A DNA stretch of 64,000 nt from Candidatus Ferrigenium bremense (GCA_019449635.1 JAGRPI010000004.1:62001-126000), one strand, 5' to 3'; shown: positions 53,632 through 62,385, counted from the first letter of the stretch. Made by a program: numbers and translations. Notes: generated from the sequence alone by a model not told the origin.

Positions 53632-54798
53632 TTAGAACTCAAGGCTCAGCGCGACAGAACCATAAGCCTGGCTTGGCCCCTGCTCCTCGAATTCCCGCGA
53701 TCGGTAAACACGCATCACGGCCAACTTGACGCCGTGTCCAGCCACCAGACCATGTGTGCTGACCCCGACAGCAGCCTGGGCAACCCATGGCCGGCGAGTG
53801 ACGCTGTGGCTTGATCGAAATAGATTGCCGTCGAGCGAAAAATCATGCGCGACGAGCTTTGTTTCCATCGTCCCAAACAGGTGAACACCTGGTCGTGGCT
53901 TGGCGACTACCGAAGGGGCATCGTCTGAACCGCTGTGAATGGAGGCTGCCGATGGTGGACGATTTTCGGCTCCAGGCCTGATCGGGTAGGTGCCGAAGTC
54001 ATTCGGTAGATTCCAACCGATACGCCCTTCGATGCCCAAGGTGGCAGAGGTTTCGATGTTGCCTAGCCGCAGCCCCAGCGAGTGAATCGAGTCAGCAGAG
54101 AAACCGGGCATGATCGCACCCGTTCCGCGATAATCCTTGAATTTGCGATCCATGGCCAATTGCAGCGCAGGCTCATTCTTCAACTGGTGTTGCCAACCGA
54201 GAAATCTATCTACGCCGATCGCATCGTGAAACAGGTTTTGTGACTGTTCCGCGAGAGACAACGGGCCGATGACGCCCAGGGTGATCTCGCGTGTATCGAG
54301 CATTTCCGAGTTGCTTTGTGGTTCATGTTTCCGGCGGTTCCACGACATGCCCACATACAGCAGACCAGCATAAGGCCGATCGTCCACGATCAGATCGGTC
54401 CTGGCAGGATCTTTCGGTGTGAACATGGATTGGCCAAACTTTACTACTACGTTCTGCGTGTGTGCGGGGTTTTCCGCATCTGACCAAAAAACGGGATCCA
54501 GAAACTTGATAAATTCCGCATGTAGTCGCGCTGGCGTGGGAAGGCACTCTGTTCGAAGCCTGCCGGCGATGTCGTGCGAAACAGCGGTGAATGCCACGCC
54601 ATTCGTGTAGTTTTGGTCGGTCCCGGTAAAAAGGTCGTTCTCCAGTCTCGCTGTACCACCACGGAATCTGACAACCTCATCTGCCTTGCAATCATTGATG
54701 CCGGAGATATTCTCATTAGCGGCTTGCGCGTTGGCAGGCACGATAAATAAGAACAGCGCGAATACCCACGCGTGTGGCCACAGGAAGGTGAGTTTCAC
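53632..54798 (-). CDS. lpxR: Outer-membrane lipid A deacylase LpxR family
   Basis: The 388-residue protein has a signal peptide (WVFALFLFIVPANAQA) and the LpxR (DUF2219) motifs ENDLFTGTDQNYTNGVAF and DDRPYAGLLYVGM, followed by beta-barrel strands and a C-terminal Phe. LpxR removes the 3'-acyloxyacyl group from lipid A. Compared with Salmonella LpxR it is longer by about 70 residues in loops. The gene overlaps the upstream amidotransferase gene by 4 bp. Confidence 0.88.
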   Translation of the reverse strand: MKLTFLWPHAWVFALFLFIVPANAQAANENISGINDCKADEVVRFRGGTARLENDLFTGTDQNYTNGVAFTAVSHDIAGRLRTECLPTPARLHAEFIKFLDPVFWSDAENPAHTQNVVVKFGQSMFTPKDPARTDLIVDDRPYAGLLYVGMSWNRRKHEPQSNSEMLDTREITLGVIGPLSLAEQSQNLFHDAIGVDRFLGWQHQLKNEPALQLAMDRKFKDYRGTGAIMPGFSADSIHSLGLRLGNIETSATLGIEGRIGWNLPNDFGTYPIRPGAENRPPSAASIHSGSDDAPSVVAKPRPGVHLFGTMETKLVAHDFSLDGNLFRSSHSVTRRPWVAQAAVGVSTHGLVAGHGVKLAVMRVYRSREFEEQGPSQAYGSVALSLEF

Positions 54799-55523
54799 GC
54801 TGCACCTACACCCGCTGTCGTTGTCTCATCAAGGGTGGCCGCCAGACGACCAAGCAGTTCCTGCATGGCGAGATTGATGGTGTCGAACCGGCGTGTGTCC
54901 GCAAGCATCACCTGTGGCGTTTGGATGTAGCGGCCTTCGACGATCTCGCCAGCGCTGTGGGCAATGATTTGCTGGGCGCTGACCGGAGTCGTTTCCAGGT
55001 GAAACTGCAAGCCGACGACCCGTTCATCGTAAACGAATGCCTGATTCGCGCAACCTGCGCTACGTGCAACGTGCAACGCGCCGGCCGGGATGTCGAAGGT
55101 ATCACCGTGCCAGTGGAAGGCATCGAGTTGCTGGGGGAATGTAGCGAACAGGCTGTTCCCGGACGCAGCTTCGGTCGTTTCGACCGGAAACCAGCCAATC
55201 TCCTTGTCGGTATTTGCATACACCTTCGCGCCAAGCGCGTCGGCGATGAGCTGCGCGCCAAGGCAAATGCCGAGTGTGCGCCGGCCGGCGGCGATGACCT
55301 GCTCGATGAAGCGTTTCTCGCCTACCAGCCACGGGTAGCTGGCCTCTTCGTAAATGTTCATGGGCCCGCCCATCACCACCAGCAGATCCAGCGTTTCAGC
55401 CGCCGGCAGGGGGTCGCCGTCGTAGAATCGCGTCACGCTAAGAGTATGCCCACCGCGTCGAACCCAGTCCTCGATGCTTCCCAGCCCTTCAAATGGTACA
55501 TGCTGCAGGTAGTGTATGTTCAT
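54795..55523 (-). CDS. Class I glutamine amidotransferase-like protein
   Basis: The 242-residue protein has the triad regions: nucleophile Cys in LGICLGAQLIADAL, His in VGLQFHLETTP and the following Glu. The opening VVMGGPMNIYEE is typical of the GMP-synthase-like subgroup found as single-domain proteins. The substrate is unknown. It lies upstream of lpxR with a 4-bp overlap. Confidence 0.88.
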   Translation of the reverse strand: MNIHYLQHVPFEGLGSIEDWVRRGGHTLSVTRFYDGDPLPAAETLDLLVVMGGPMNIYEEASYPWLVGEKRFIEQVIAAGRRTLGICLGAQLIADALGAKVYANTDKEIGWFPVETTEAASGNSLFATFPQQLDAFHWHGDTFDIPAGALHVARSAGCANQAFVYDERVVGLQFHLETTPVSAQQIIAHSAGEIVEGRYIQTPQVMLADTRRFDTINLAMQELLGRLAATLDETTTAGVGAA

Positions 55524-55571
55524 CGTGTTTCTCTTTAGCTATGTCGTTTTCGTTCATGCCATATCAGCCGC

Positions 55572-56345
55572 TCAGTGATCCCCATGCTCCGGCTCGGGCT
55601 TAAGCTGGTCGTAAACAAGGCGGAACTGAGCCGGTTGCATTTCCGTGAGATGAGCAGATGTAGAAATCATGAACTGGCCCTTTGGGGCGTCAATTTGAAA
55701 ATTCTGAATCAGCTTTGTGCCACTACTCAATGTTGTCTTGACCACCAGCACAGTACCCTCCCAGCCAGCAATGGTCACACGCTGCTGCAAATCGCCGTTG
55801 GCGGAAACACTGGCGCCGCGAAAGTCGGTGAAAATGGACTGACGTCGAGCATTTTCATCTGTGATTAGCAACAGCGGATCCTTATGGGCGATATCGAGTT
55901 TTTGCGCAGTCGCGATCAGTGAAGGCATGTCACCGGAGGGCATCTTGTTGCGCCTCTCCATCCCCTCTGGTGAACCGCGCCCCTGACGTCCGCTTCCCAT
56001 ACCACCACCACGACCCTGTCCACCAGAACCGCCTTCCACCCCGCGCCCGGCACTCCTGGCCTGCTTCATCGCTTCCTTTATCTTTTCCTGCGGGTCATCA
56101 CTTGCCTTGGTGTTGAGAATCCATAGGCCGGAAAAATCCGGCTTGGATTGCAGCTCCACAACAGGAGTCGGCGAGGCCACAGGCACATCCGTATTTATGC
56201 CCGCCGTCCCCGTAATGTGACCCTTGGCACTGCCATCGGCATGAGCTTGCACCGGGTTAGAGGACGATGCCAGTGACGGGCTGGCACTGGCTGCCAATAC
56301 CAGGAATATACAAAACAGGGGGGTAAAATACGCATTCAAGCTCAT
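55572..56345 (-). CDS. Exported protein with Gly/Arg-rich linker, unknown function
   Basis: The 257-residue protein starts MSLNAYFTPLFCIFLVLAASASPSLAS (signal peptide). A segment FSGLWILNTKASDDPQEKIKEA, found in many exported proteins of unknown role, is followed by a GGSGGQGRGGGMGSGRQGRG linker and a beta-rich C-terminal half with LLLITDENARRQSIFTDFRG. The start at 56345 overlaps the upstream gene by 4 bp. The linker resembles the Gly/Arg tails at 42693 and 50582. Confidence 0.7.
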   Translation of the reverse strand: MSLNAYFTPLFCIFLVLAASASPSLASSSNPVQAHADGSAKGHITGTAGINTDVPVASPTPVVELQSKPDFSGLWILNTKASDDPQEKIKEAMKQARSAGRGVEGGSGGQGRGGGMGSGRQGRGSPEGMERRNKMPSGDMPSLIATAQKLDIAHKDPLLLITDENARRQSIFTDFRGASVSANGDLQQRVTIAGWEGTVLVVKTTLSSGTKLIQNFQIDAPKGQFMISTSAHLTEMQPAQFRLVYDQLKPEPEHGDH

Positions 56346-56770
56346 CGTGTGGCGCCTTCTGGTCTCCCCAGCTTCGCGCGCAACACTCTGCGCCATGCAA
56401 TGGCCGCGATCATCACCCATACCAGCGATCGCAGGTTCATGGCGATCACGGTGCGCTGCTCGTAAGCACCGCCGGAATAGACGTGCACGCCGAATGCCGC
56501 GAACGTGAGAACTGTCGCCACGGCGATGGCAATGGCCAGCCAAACCGCCCAGTGCTGCTGCATCCACAGCCCGGCACCGGCGATGACATAGGCGAAACCC
56601 GCCACAAAGTTGAACCACAGCACGAACGGCACATAGTTGCCGGCTGCAGCGCGCGCCGCCTCGTTGCCAATCAGAGTCATGCCACCTTCCTTGATGGTCA
56701 GTAGTCCGAATCCGGCTGCAATCAAGGAAATTGCCCAGATAAAGGGGCCGCGTTGTTGTTGGTTCTTCAT
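56342..56770 (-). CDS. Small inner-membrane protein, four helices
   Basis: The 142-residue protein has four hydrophobic segments (FIWAISLIAAGFGLLTI, FVLWFNFVAGFAYVIAGAGLW, VWLAIAIAVATVLTFAAFGVHVY and SLVWVMIAAIAWRRVL). The start at 56770 follows AGGAG. No enzymatic motif is visible. It is co-directional with the cytochrome c' gene upstream and the exported protein downstream. Confidence 0.75.
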   Translation of the reverse strand: MKNQQQRGPFIWAISLIAAGFGLLTIKEGGMTLIGNEAARAAAGNYVPFVLWFNFVAGFAYVIAGAGLWMQQHWAVWLAIAIAVATVLTFAAFGVHVYSGGAYEQRTVIAMNLRSLVWVMIAAIAWRRVLRAKLGRPEGATR

Positions 56771-56809
56771 GAAATTACTCCTGTAATGTGGAAACGGAAC
56801 CAAACTGGA

Positions 56810-57262
56810 TCACCGGACAGCATTTTTTTTACCATAGAAATGCTCCACAAACGGTTTGCGGAACTCGCTGTGGCAGCTGTAGCAACTGGTCTGGAGTTTC
56901 TGGAATGCAAGGATGACGCCTTGGCCATCCCTGGCTTTTGCCGCATTGCCTGCCGCCTGCGCATGTTCGTGGGTTTCGCCGTCATGTGCCTTGAACTTGC
57001 CCATGTTGGTGCCCATGAAGCCCATAATGCGCATTTTCTCGGAGAAGGGTGGCTGGGGATGATCGGCGATCAGGGGCGCGGTTTTTTCCACCAGTTCCCA
57101 GTCTTCGCGGGAAATCCCGTCGATGATGACCTGCATGTTTTTGCCCAGATCCTTCATGATTTGCTGCAAGGCGAGCGGTTCGACCGCTTGCGCGCCGGTT
57201 GCAGCGAATAGCAGGCAGGAAGAGGTGAACATATTGAAGACGAAATTGCGGTTTCTTTTCAT
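56810..57262 (-). CDS. Cytochrome c'-type protein
   Basis: The 150-residue protein has a signal peptide (FNMFTSSCLLFAATGAQA), a four-helix pattern and a C-terminal haem c site CYSCHSEFRKPF, the layout of cytochrome c' and related periplasmic haem proteins that bind NO or act in electron transfer. The start at 57262 is set at the signal peptide. Neighbouring envelope genes share its direction. Confidence 0.85.
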   Translation of the reverse strand: MKRNRNFVFNMFTSSCLLFAATGAQAVEPLALQQIMKDLGKNMQVIIDGISREDWELVEKTAPLIADHPQPPFSEKMRIMGFMGTNMGKFKAHDGETHEHAQAAGNAAKARDGQGVILAFQKLQTSCYSCHSEFRKPFVEHFYGKKNAVR

Positions 57263-57323
57263 GTCGGAACATCCTTTGGTAAACAATCCAGCAAATGGGG
57301 CGCAAAACTCGCGCCCCCTTGGT

Positions 57324-57956
57324 TCAAACAGCCGTTGAGATGGCGCTGCCTCTGGTTTGCACGTCTTGGTCGAATGCCCCATAAGTTGCCATCAAATCCA
57401 TTATTCGAGCCATTACCCTAGCCTCGCTACTCTGCACATCGCTTGTGGATGAGCTGGTTTCGTTCGACGCCCGATAAGCCATTAGCTCCTGCGCACTGAC
57501 ATTTCCGTCCTGGTTGGTGTCCGCTGCATCAAAATTCTCGGCCAGATCAGTCAATTTTTGCGCTGCGCTGCCAGTGGCACTTTCTGCCATGCTACTCACA
57601 TCGCTCTTCGACATGCCACTCATACCGCCGCCCTTGCCGCTCATTCGCATATTTTGTAATTCGCCTATGAGTTGATCTGCAAGTTTCTGGACACTGTCGG
57701 ACATTTCCTGCTTGGTAACTTTGCCGTCACCATCCCCGTCCAGTGCCTTGAAGATGTCGTCCACACTGGGAGTTTTCGATGAGGCCTGATCAAACGCACC
57801 TTGAAGATCGCTTTTCTCGATATATCCCTGACCCTTGGTATCCAGCTTCGAAAATAACTTGTCGACCATTTTCGACGGATCGGGACGTTGCATCCCATTC
57901 ATTCCGCCCATCATTGCCGAAGAACATCCTCCTGCGCCACCGATTGCACTGCTCAT
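57324..57956 (-). CDS. EF-hand protein
   Basis: The 210-residue protein has a degenerate EF-hand loop (DTKGQGYIEKSDL) and two canonical ones, DGDGDGKVTKQEM and DTNQDGNVSAQEL, with a methionine/glycine-rich N terminus and middle. It lacks a clear signal peptide. GGGAG precedes ATG 57956. It probably binds calcium; partners unknown. Confidence 0.85.
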   Translation of the reverse strand: MSSAIGGAGGCSSAMMGGMNGMQRPDPSKMVDKLFSKLDTKGQGYIEKSDLQGAFDQASSKTPSVDDIFKALDGDGDGKVTKQEMSDSVQKLADQLIGELQNMRMSGKGGGMSGMSKSDVSSMAESATGSAAQKLTDLAENFDAADTNQDGNVSAQELMAYRASNETSSSTSDVQSSEARVMARIMDLMATYGAFDQDVQTRGSAISTAV

Positions 57957-58062
57957 ATCAATACTCCCTGTAAAGTTGGTGTATCCCGCCGCCGGAATAC
58001 GATTTAACCAAGCCAAGCATGGCGGCATGCCCGTTTTATCTCTATGCGGATAATGATGCCCG

Positions 58063-58872
58063 TCAAAAGCGGTATTTGATGCCGACGCTTGCTGACGCCT
58101 GGTCCCTGCTGCCGAGGCTTGCAACAATGGGGCTGTCGGCCGCGCCACCCAGAAGCTGCTTGTAACGGATGGTCGCAAAGCCTGACCAATCGCGGGTTAT
58201 CGCATAATCGGCCATGACACTCACGCCTGCATCCTTGAAGCCCGAACCGGCTTCATATTGGGTGATGCCCGATTGCGCCGATTGCAATGCGTCAATGCCG
58301 AAGAAGGTTTTCATATAGCCCGCTGATGCCCAGGTAGTTTCAAGATTGGCACGGAGCTTGAATTTTTGGCCAAGAGGTATGCCATGACCTGCGGAGAATT
58401 TCATCGTCGCACCTTGGCCGCTATTCGTGACGTTTTGCCTGATATCGACGGAAGCATGCCAACCTTGTTTGCGAAAGCGGACAAAACCGCCCGCATCAAG
58501 AGCACGATCAATATCCCCCAAGCCGTTCAGCGCAGCATTTTCATCCTGGTCGCGACCACGGCGCAGGGCCAGAAGCGGCCCGGCAGTGATGGCAATGCCC
58601 TGTTCCGTTTTGAAACGCAGGAGATTGGCGCCCGCCGTCATGCTGGTGAAAAACAGGCTGTCACCGTAGAACAGATTGATATTCGGCATGACCCTCGTCT
58701 TATGATCCTTCGAACCTTCATACTCGGGCATCACGGCTACCCCCATGACGATGCTGCCATGCAGGCCTGCGGACGGAGCCTGCATATCCTCGCTTGCTGT
58801 GGCCTGGTTTATGGCAAAACCCAGCAAGGCTATTCCCGCCACCACCGCACTCGTTATCCCGGTGAGAGTCAT
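58063..58872 (-). CDS. MipA/OmpV-family outer-membrane protein
   Basis: The 269-residue protein has a signal peptide (ITSAVVAGIALLGFAINQATA) and the MipA/OmpV features VMGVAVMPEYEGSKDHKTRVMPNINLFY and a C-terminal strand ASVGIKYRF ending in Phe. Members scaffold peptidoglycan enzymes or respond to osmotic and other stress. The start at 58872 overlaps the stop of a 23-codon leader frame (58869-58940), which suggests coupling. The two-component system is divergent from it. Confidence 0.85.
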   Translation of the reverse strand: MTLTGITSAVVAGIALLGFAINQATASEDMQAPSAGLHGSIVMGVAVMPEYEGSKDHKTRVMPNINLFYGDSLFFTSMTAGANLLRFKTEQGIAITAGPLLALRRGRDQDENAALNGLGDIDRALDAGGFVRFRKQGWHASVDIRQNVTNSGQGATMKFSAGHGIPLGQKFKLRANLETTWASAGYMKTFFGIDALQSAQSGITQYEAGSGFKDAGVSVMADYAITRDWSGFATIRYKQLLGGAADSPIVASLGSRDQASASVGIKYRF

Positions 58873-58940
58873 TTGGCGCACCCTCGGCAACAGGGTTTTG
58901 CGGTGATAATAGTCAAGGCGATTTGCCGGGCACGCTTCAT
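58869..58940 (-). CDS. 23-residue leader frame before mipA
   Basis: An ATG at 58940 with GGAGG at good distance opens a frame MKRARQIALTIITAK... of 23 codons that ends in ATGA over the mipA start. Its first 13 codons resemble the start of the Spy-like gene (MKRTQKMVLAIITT). It may be a coupling leader peptide or a leftover of a recombination that brought the Spy-type promoter. Confidence 0.5.
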   Translation of the reverse strand: MKRARQIALTIITAKPCCRGCAK

Positions 58941-59034
58941 GATTGAGCCTCCATGTAAAATGAAAAGTTGCTTTGCAGCGGAGCGTATTTAACAGCCAAG
59001 GTGTAACCGGCATATATCAAAGCTGTTCTTTTTC

Positions 59035-59049
59035 GTAACGTACTGTGAC
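59035..59049. promoter_or_regulatory. CpxR-like site between mipA and the response regulator
   Basis: GTAACGTACTGTGAC (GTAAC-N5-GTGAC) lies in the divergent gap, 73 bp before the regulator gene and about 95 bp before the leader frame. It matches the site at 51521-51535 and could serve both directions. Confidence 0.6.
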
Positions 59050-59121
59050 AAGCTGCCGAGCCGTTACACTGCTTTACAATTTTCTTGCATCCAAATTGGG
59101 TTATCGGGGTATAAAAACGTC

Positions 59122-59844
59122 ATGACAACACCAGAACATATTCTGATCGTGGACGACGATGCCGAGATACGCAGTTTGCTGAGCAATTACCTGCAGAAAA
59201 ACGGCTATCGGACCACCGCCGTGGCGGAAGGCAAGGGCATGTTGGCGGTGCTGGATAAGGTAAGAGCGGATTTGATCGTGCTCGACCTGATGCTGCCGGG
59301 AGACGATGGCCTGGTGTTGTGCCGCAATCTGCGGGCGCGCTCCGGCATCCCGGTGATCATGCTCACAGCCCGCGGCGAGGACATGGACCGCATTCTCGGT
59401 CTGGAAATGGGTGCTGATGATTACCTGCCCAAGCCATTCAATCCGCGGGAGCTGCTGGCGCGCATCAAGAGCATTTTGCGCCGGGCAAAGGCTTTGCCAG
59501 GGAACATGGAAACCGGCGATGCGGCCAGGGTTCACTTTGCCGGATGGGAGTTGGACACGATCTCTCGCCAACTGGTCTCGCCGGAAGGAGTGGTAGTTTC
59601 GCTGAGCGGCTCCGAATACCGCCTGCTCCGGATATTTCTCAATCACCCCAACCGGATTCTCAGCCGTGACCAACTCATGGATATGATGCGCGGGAGAGAA
59701 ACAGATCCTTTTGATAGAAGCATCGATGTTCAGGTAAGCCGACTCCGTCATCGCTTGGCGGACGATGCCAAGGAACCCACCATCATCAAGACGGTGCGGG
59801 GCGAAGGCTATATCCTGACAGTGCAGGTGGAAGCGGGGAAATGA
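59122..59844 (+). CDS. OmpR/CpxR-type response regulator
   Basis: The 240-residue protein has a receiver domain with acidic pair VDDDAE, phospho-acceptor Asp in LIVLDLMLPGDDG and Lys in LPKPFNP. A C-terminal OmpR winged helix follows (SEYRLLRIFLNHPNRILSRDQLMDMM ... RSIDVQVSRLRHRL ... IKTVRGEGYIL). It overlaps the kinase gene by 4 bp. From the neighbouring genes and sites it may govern mipA and the Spy-like gene. Confidence 0.95.
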   Translation: MTTPEHILIVDDDAEIRSLLSNYLQKNGYRTTAVAEGKGMLAVLDKVRADLIVLDLMLPGDDGLVLCRNLRARSGIPVIMLTARGEDMDRILGLEMGADDYLPKPFNPRELLARIKSILRRAKALPGNMETGDAARVHFAGWELDTISRQLVSPEGVVVSLSGSEYRLLRIFLNHPNRILSRDQLMDMMRGRETDPFDRSIDVQVSRLRHRLADDAKEPTIIKTVRGEGYILTVQVEAGK

Positions 59845-61220
59845 TGCGATTCCTGCCGCAATCCCTATTCAGCCGAATGGTTCTGATCCTGCTCGGCGGC
59901 CTGATTCTGGTGCAATCCATCAGCGTTATTTTCCATTTGCGCGAACGTGACCGTTTACTGTTTCGCTCAAACAGCATGGAATCGGCGCAACGCATCGCCG
60001 ATACCATCCGCCTGCTGAATTCGCTTGCCCCCGCCGATCGTCATAGGCTTGTGACAGCCCTCAATTCTCCAACCCTGCAAATTTCCCTTGGCGTATCGCC
60101 CTCAATCGCGCCCCATCATAATCCAGACAGCGCAAACCAAGAGGCTAGTTTCAATATGTTGCTGCGCGACCTGCTCGGAGAAGCGCCATCCATTGATGCC
60201 ACTGTTTCAGAAATGAGGTGGCCCACACAGCAACTCGAGGGCAATGCACCCCGTCCTGCCATAAATATCTACCCGCAGCAAAGAACCGTCTTCACCGTGT
60301 GGACACGATTGCAGGACGGTACAACGGTGTCAGTCGATGCGATCCCATCCGGTGGAGCTTTCCCTACGCCCCCCCGCCTGCTGTTCAATCTGCTGATCTT
60401 GTTCGCTGCAGTGATCTTTCTTTCACTTCTCGCCGTGCGCCTTGCCACGCGCCCCCTTAACACACTCGCCAGCGCCGCCGAAAAACTGGGCAACAATATC
60501 AACAGCCCACCCTTGGCTGAAACAGGCCCGACCGAAGTACGTCGTGCGGCACACGCCTTCAACACCATGCAATCACGCTTGGCCAACTATATACAGGAAC
60601 GTACGCGGATTCTCGCTGCCATGTCGCACGACCTGAAAACCCCCATTACCCGGTTGCGGCTGCGGGCCGAACTACTGGAGGATGACGATCTCAGGGCGAA
60701 ATTCACAAAAGACCTGGAAGAAATGGAATCCATGGTAGCCGCTACCTTGGATTTCATGCGCGGCGTGGACAATCCGGAGCAGGTGCAACCCGTGGACATC
60801 ATGGCATTGCTGGAAAGTCTCCAGGCAGATGCAGCGGAAATTGGCCAGGAAGTCAGGCTGGATGGCATCGCTGCCCGGCCTTATCCGTGCAAGCCTGCGG
60901 CCTTGAAGCGATGCCTGGGAAATCTGATCGACAACGCCGTCAAATACGGAAAAAGCGCCACCGTCATCGTGAACGATTACGACAAACAACTACAAATTCA
61001 CATTCTGGATCAAGGCCATGGCATTCCAGAAACTGAGCTTGAACGGGTATTCGAACCTTTTTATCGATTGGAAAGTTCCCGTAGCCGCGATACCGGCGGC
61101 ACCGGTTTGGGCTTGGGCATTGCGCGTAACATTGCACAAATGCACGGTGGCGACCTCTTGCTGCGCAACCGCCCGTGCGGCGGGCTTGAGGCAATCTTGA
61201 CGCTGCCACGGAGACCATAA
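59841..61220 (+). CDS. EnvZ-type sensor histidine kinase
   Basis: The 459-residue protein has two membrane helices (MVLILLGGLILVQSISVIF and LFNLLILFAAVIFLSLLAV), a periplasmic sensor of about 140 residues, a HAMP region, H box MSHDLKTPITRLRLR and ATP-binding boxes N (NLIDNAVKYG), G1 (DQGHGIP), F and G2 (GGTGLGLGIARNI). It is the partner of the response regulator upstream. The sensor domain is not one I can name. Confidence 0.95.
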   Translation: MMRFLPQSLFSRMVLILLGGLILVQSISVIFHLRERDRLLFRSNSMESAQRIADTIRLLNSLAPADRHRLVTALNSPTLQISLGVSPSIAPHHNPDSANQEASFNMLLRDLLGEAPSIDATVSEMRWPTQQLEGNAPRPAINIYPQQRTVFTVWTRLQDGTTVSVDAIPSGGAFPTPPRLLFNLLILFAAVIFLSLLAVRLATRPLNTLASAAEKLGNNINSPPLAETGPTEVRRAAHAFNTMQSRLANYIQERTRILAAMSHDLKTPITRLRLRAELLEDDDLRAKFTKDLEEMESMVAATLDFMRGVDNPEQVQPVDIMALLESLQADAAEIGQEVRLDGIAARPYPCKPAALKRCLGNLIDNAVKYGKSATVIVNDYDKQLQIHILDQGHGIPETELERVFEPFYRLESSRSRDTGGTGLGLGIARNIAQMHGGDLLLRNRPCGGLEAILTLPRRP

Positions 61221-61626
61221 GTACGTGTATGGAATGAACAAGAAACCGCAACCCAATGGTGGGTTGTCGCCATTTACAACCTGTGAAGATTGCACTCACT
61301 CGATTAGAAAAAAGGAAGGCAGGATGAGGTCGTATGCATTCCACATTTAAAGACCATGCCCACCAAAAACTCATCAGTATGTAAGTTGCATTCAACAAGA
61401 ACCAAGAAACCTTGAACACCCTGAAAATTTAGCCTTGCGACTGGCAGCGATCTGCTTTCAGGCGAGGTGAGTGACCGAAATGTGTCGGGAACAGCACTTC
61501 GATGTTCAAATAAGCAGACGCTCGTTGCCGACAGAAGATTGACCTTCCACGAGCGACCGGTATGGCCGAGTATCGGGCAGTCTGTGGAGTGAAAAATGGG
61601 GAGCCACCGAAGTAGCTCCCATAACG
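61221..61626. other. 406-bp gap, nothing recognised
   Basis: No credible gene, hairpin array or repeat was found. The minus-strand frame crossing it has no start signal or recognisable content. It may be decayed sequence near the island end. Confidence 0.4.
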
Positions 61627-61953
61627 TCAGCGAAATTCCCTGAATATCAGTCCTTGAATAAATTCCGGAAATTTCTCGACGAACCTTAGTGCAGCACGCT
61701 GTTTGGCCAGATGTTTCTCTGGAATTACGTGAGCCTTGTACCAAGCAGTAAACGATCCGGCTGCTCTAAATGCGTCGGCTGCAATCTGGGGAACTTCCAC
61801 AGTTACTAGCCCCTGTTCTTTTTTCTTTTGACGGTGTCGAGCAACGCACTCAGCATTTGATGAACGCTGCTTTTTGTTATCTCGGACATACACAGTCTTT
61901 TTGACTAGGCGGTGTTCTTCTTCCAGATGTATATCTTCATCATTTTTTTCCAT
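61627..61953 (-). CDS. Small antitoxin-like/RHH-like protein
   Basis: The 108-residue protein has an acidic N terminus and then SSNAECVARHRQKKKEQGLVTVEVP, the NAxRVxRxRxxxxxxGL pattern of small antitoxin-like DNA-binding proteins. The rest is helical. ATG 61953 is preferred because AGGAG abuts the first ATG at 61959. Two palindromes with TTACnGTAATG words lie upstream (62028-62146) and are likely its operators. No toxin partner is visible. Confidence 0.6.
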   Translation of the reverse strand: MEKNDEDIHLEEEHRLVKKTVYVRDNKKQRSSNAECVARHRQKKKEQGLVTVEVPQIAADAFRAAGSFTAWYKAHVIPEKHLAKQRAALRFVEKFPEFIQGLIFREFR

Positions 61954-62027
61954 GGGCATCTCCTTTTTGGTTGTCGTTGCACAAGGAGATGTATTTCACG
62001 GAATAATAAAATTTATGCGGATAAAGC

Positions 62028-62050
62028 ATTACCGTAATGCATACGGTAAT
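62028..62050. promoter_or_regulatory. Inverted repeat ATTACCGTA-N5-TACGGTAAT, candidate operator
   Basis: Perfect 9-bp arms separated by 5 bp. Shares the half-site TTACnGTAATG with 62127-62146, about 100 bp away. Both lie upstream of the small minus-strand gene. Confidence 0.55.
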
Positions 62051-62126
62051 GGCTGTTGCTGGTGTCTACATGGCGGCAGATGGATTTCTTGTTGTGGCAG
62101 GAATGGGGATTTCAGGGGCGTCGGCG

Positions 62127-62146
62127 TTACAGTAATGTTACTGTAA
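62127..62146. promoter_or_regulatory. Inverted repeat TTACAGTAA-TG-TTACTGTAA, candidate operator
   Basis: Perfect 9-bp arms with a 2-bp spacer, followed by TG as in the other site. Two related palindromes at this spacing suggest cooperative binding of a small dimeric repressor. Confidence 0.55.
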
Positions 62147-62245
62147 TGCGTTAGAAATACAGGGAGTTCGTGTATCGGCTCTTAATCTCGCTTCGTCGCC
62201 CCAGCGAGGGCGGCGCATGGTTGTGTTTTGCTTTTCCGGTGCCCA

Positions 62246-62385
62246 GCCTACAGGGGGTGAAAAGGGAGGGGGTATCGTAGGGGAGGGAATGCGGCCGCGA
62301 ATGAGGCTGCATGCCTTCCCCTCGGAAGTTGGATGTTGGGGCTGGCTGCCGCCGGGGCGTTTCAAACGCCCCAAGAGGCGAAGTT
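62246..62385 (+). ncRNA. Conserved structured motif (second family), copy B
   Basis: Begins with GCCTACAGGGGGTGAA as in copy A. The hairpin 62280-62321 has the same inner stem GCGGCC/GGCTGC and loop GCGAATGA, but a different outer stem that still pairs. The last hairpin GGGGCGTTT-C-AAACGCCCC (62354-62372) replaces GGGCACTTT/AAAGTGCCC of copy A. It is followed by AAGAGGCGAAGTT. It ends about 55 bp from the integrase gene. Confidence 0.55.

Noticed and set aside
61304-61744. Minus-strand frame after the kinase gene
   Set aside because: No ribosome site or motif, and it overlaps the better supported small gene at 61627.
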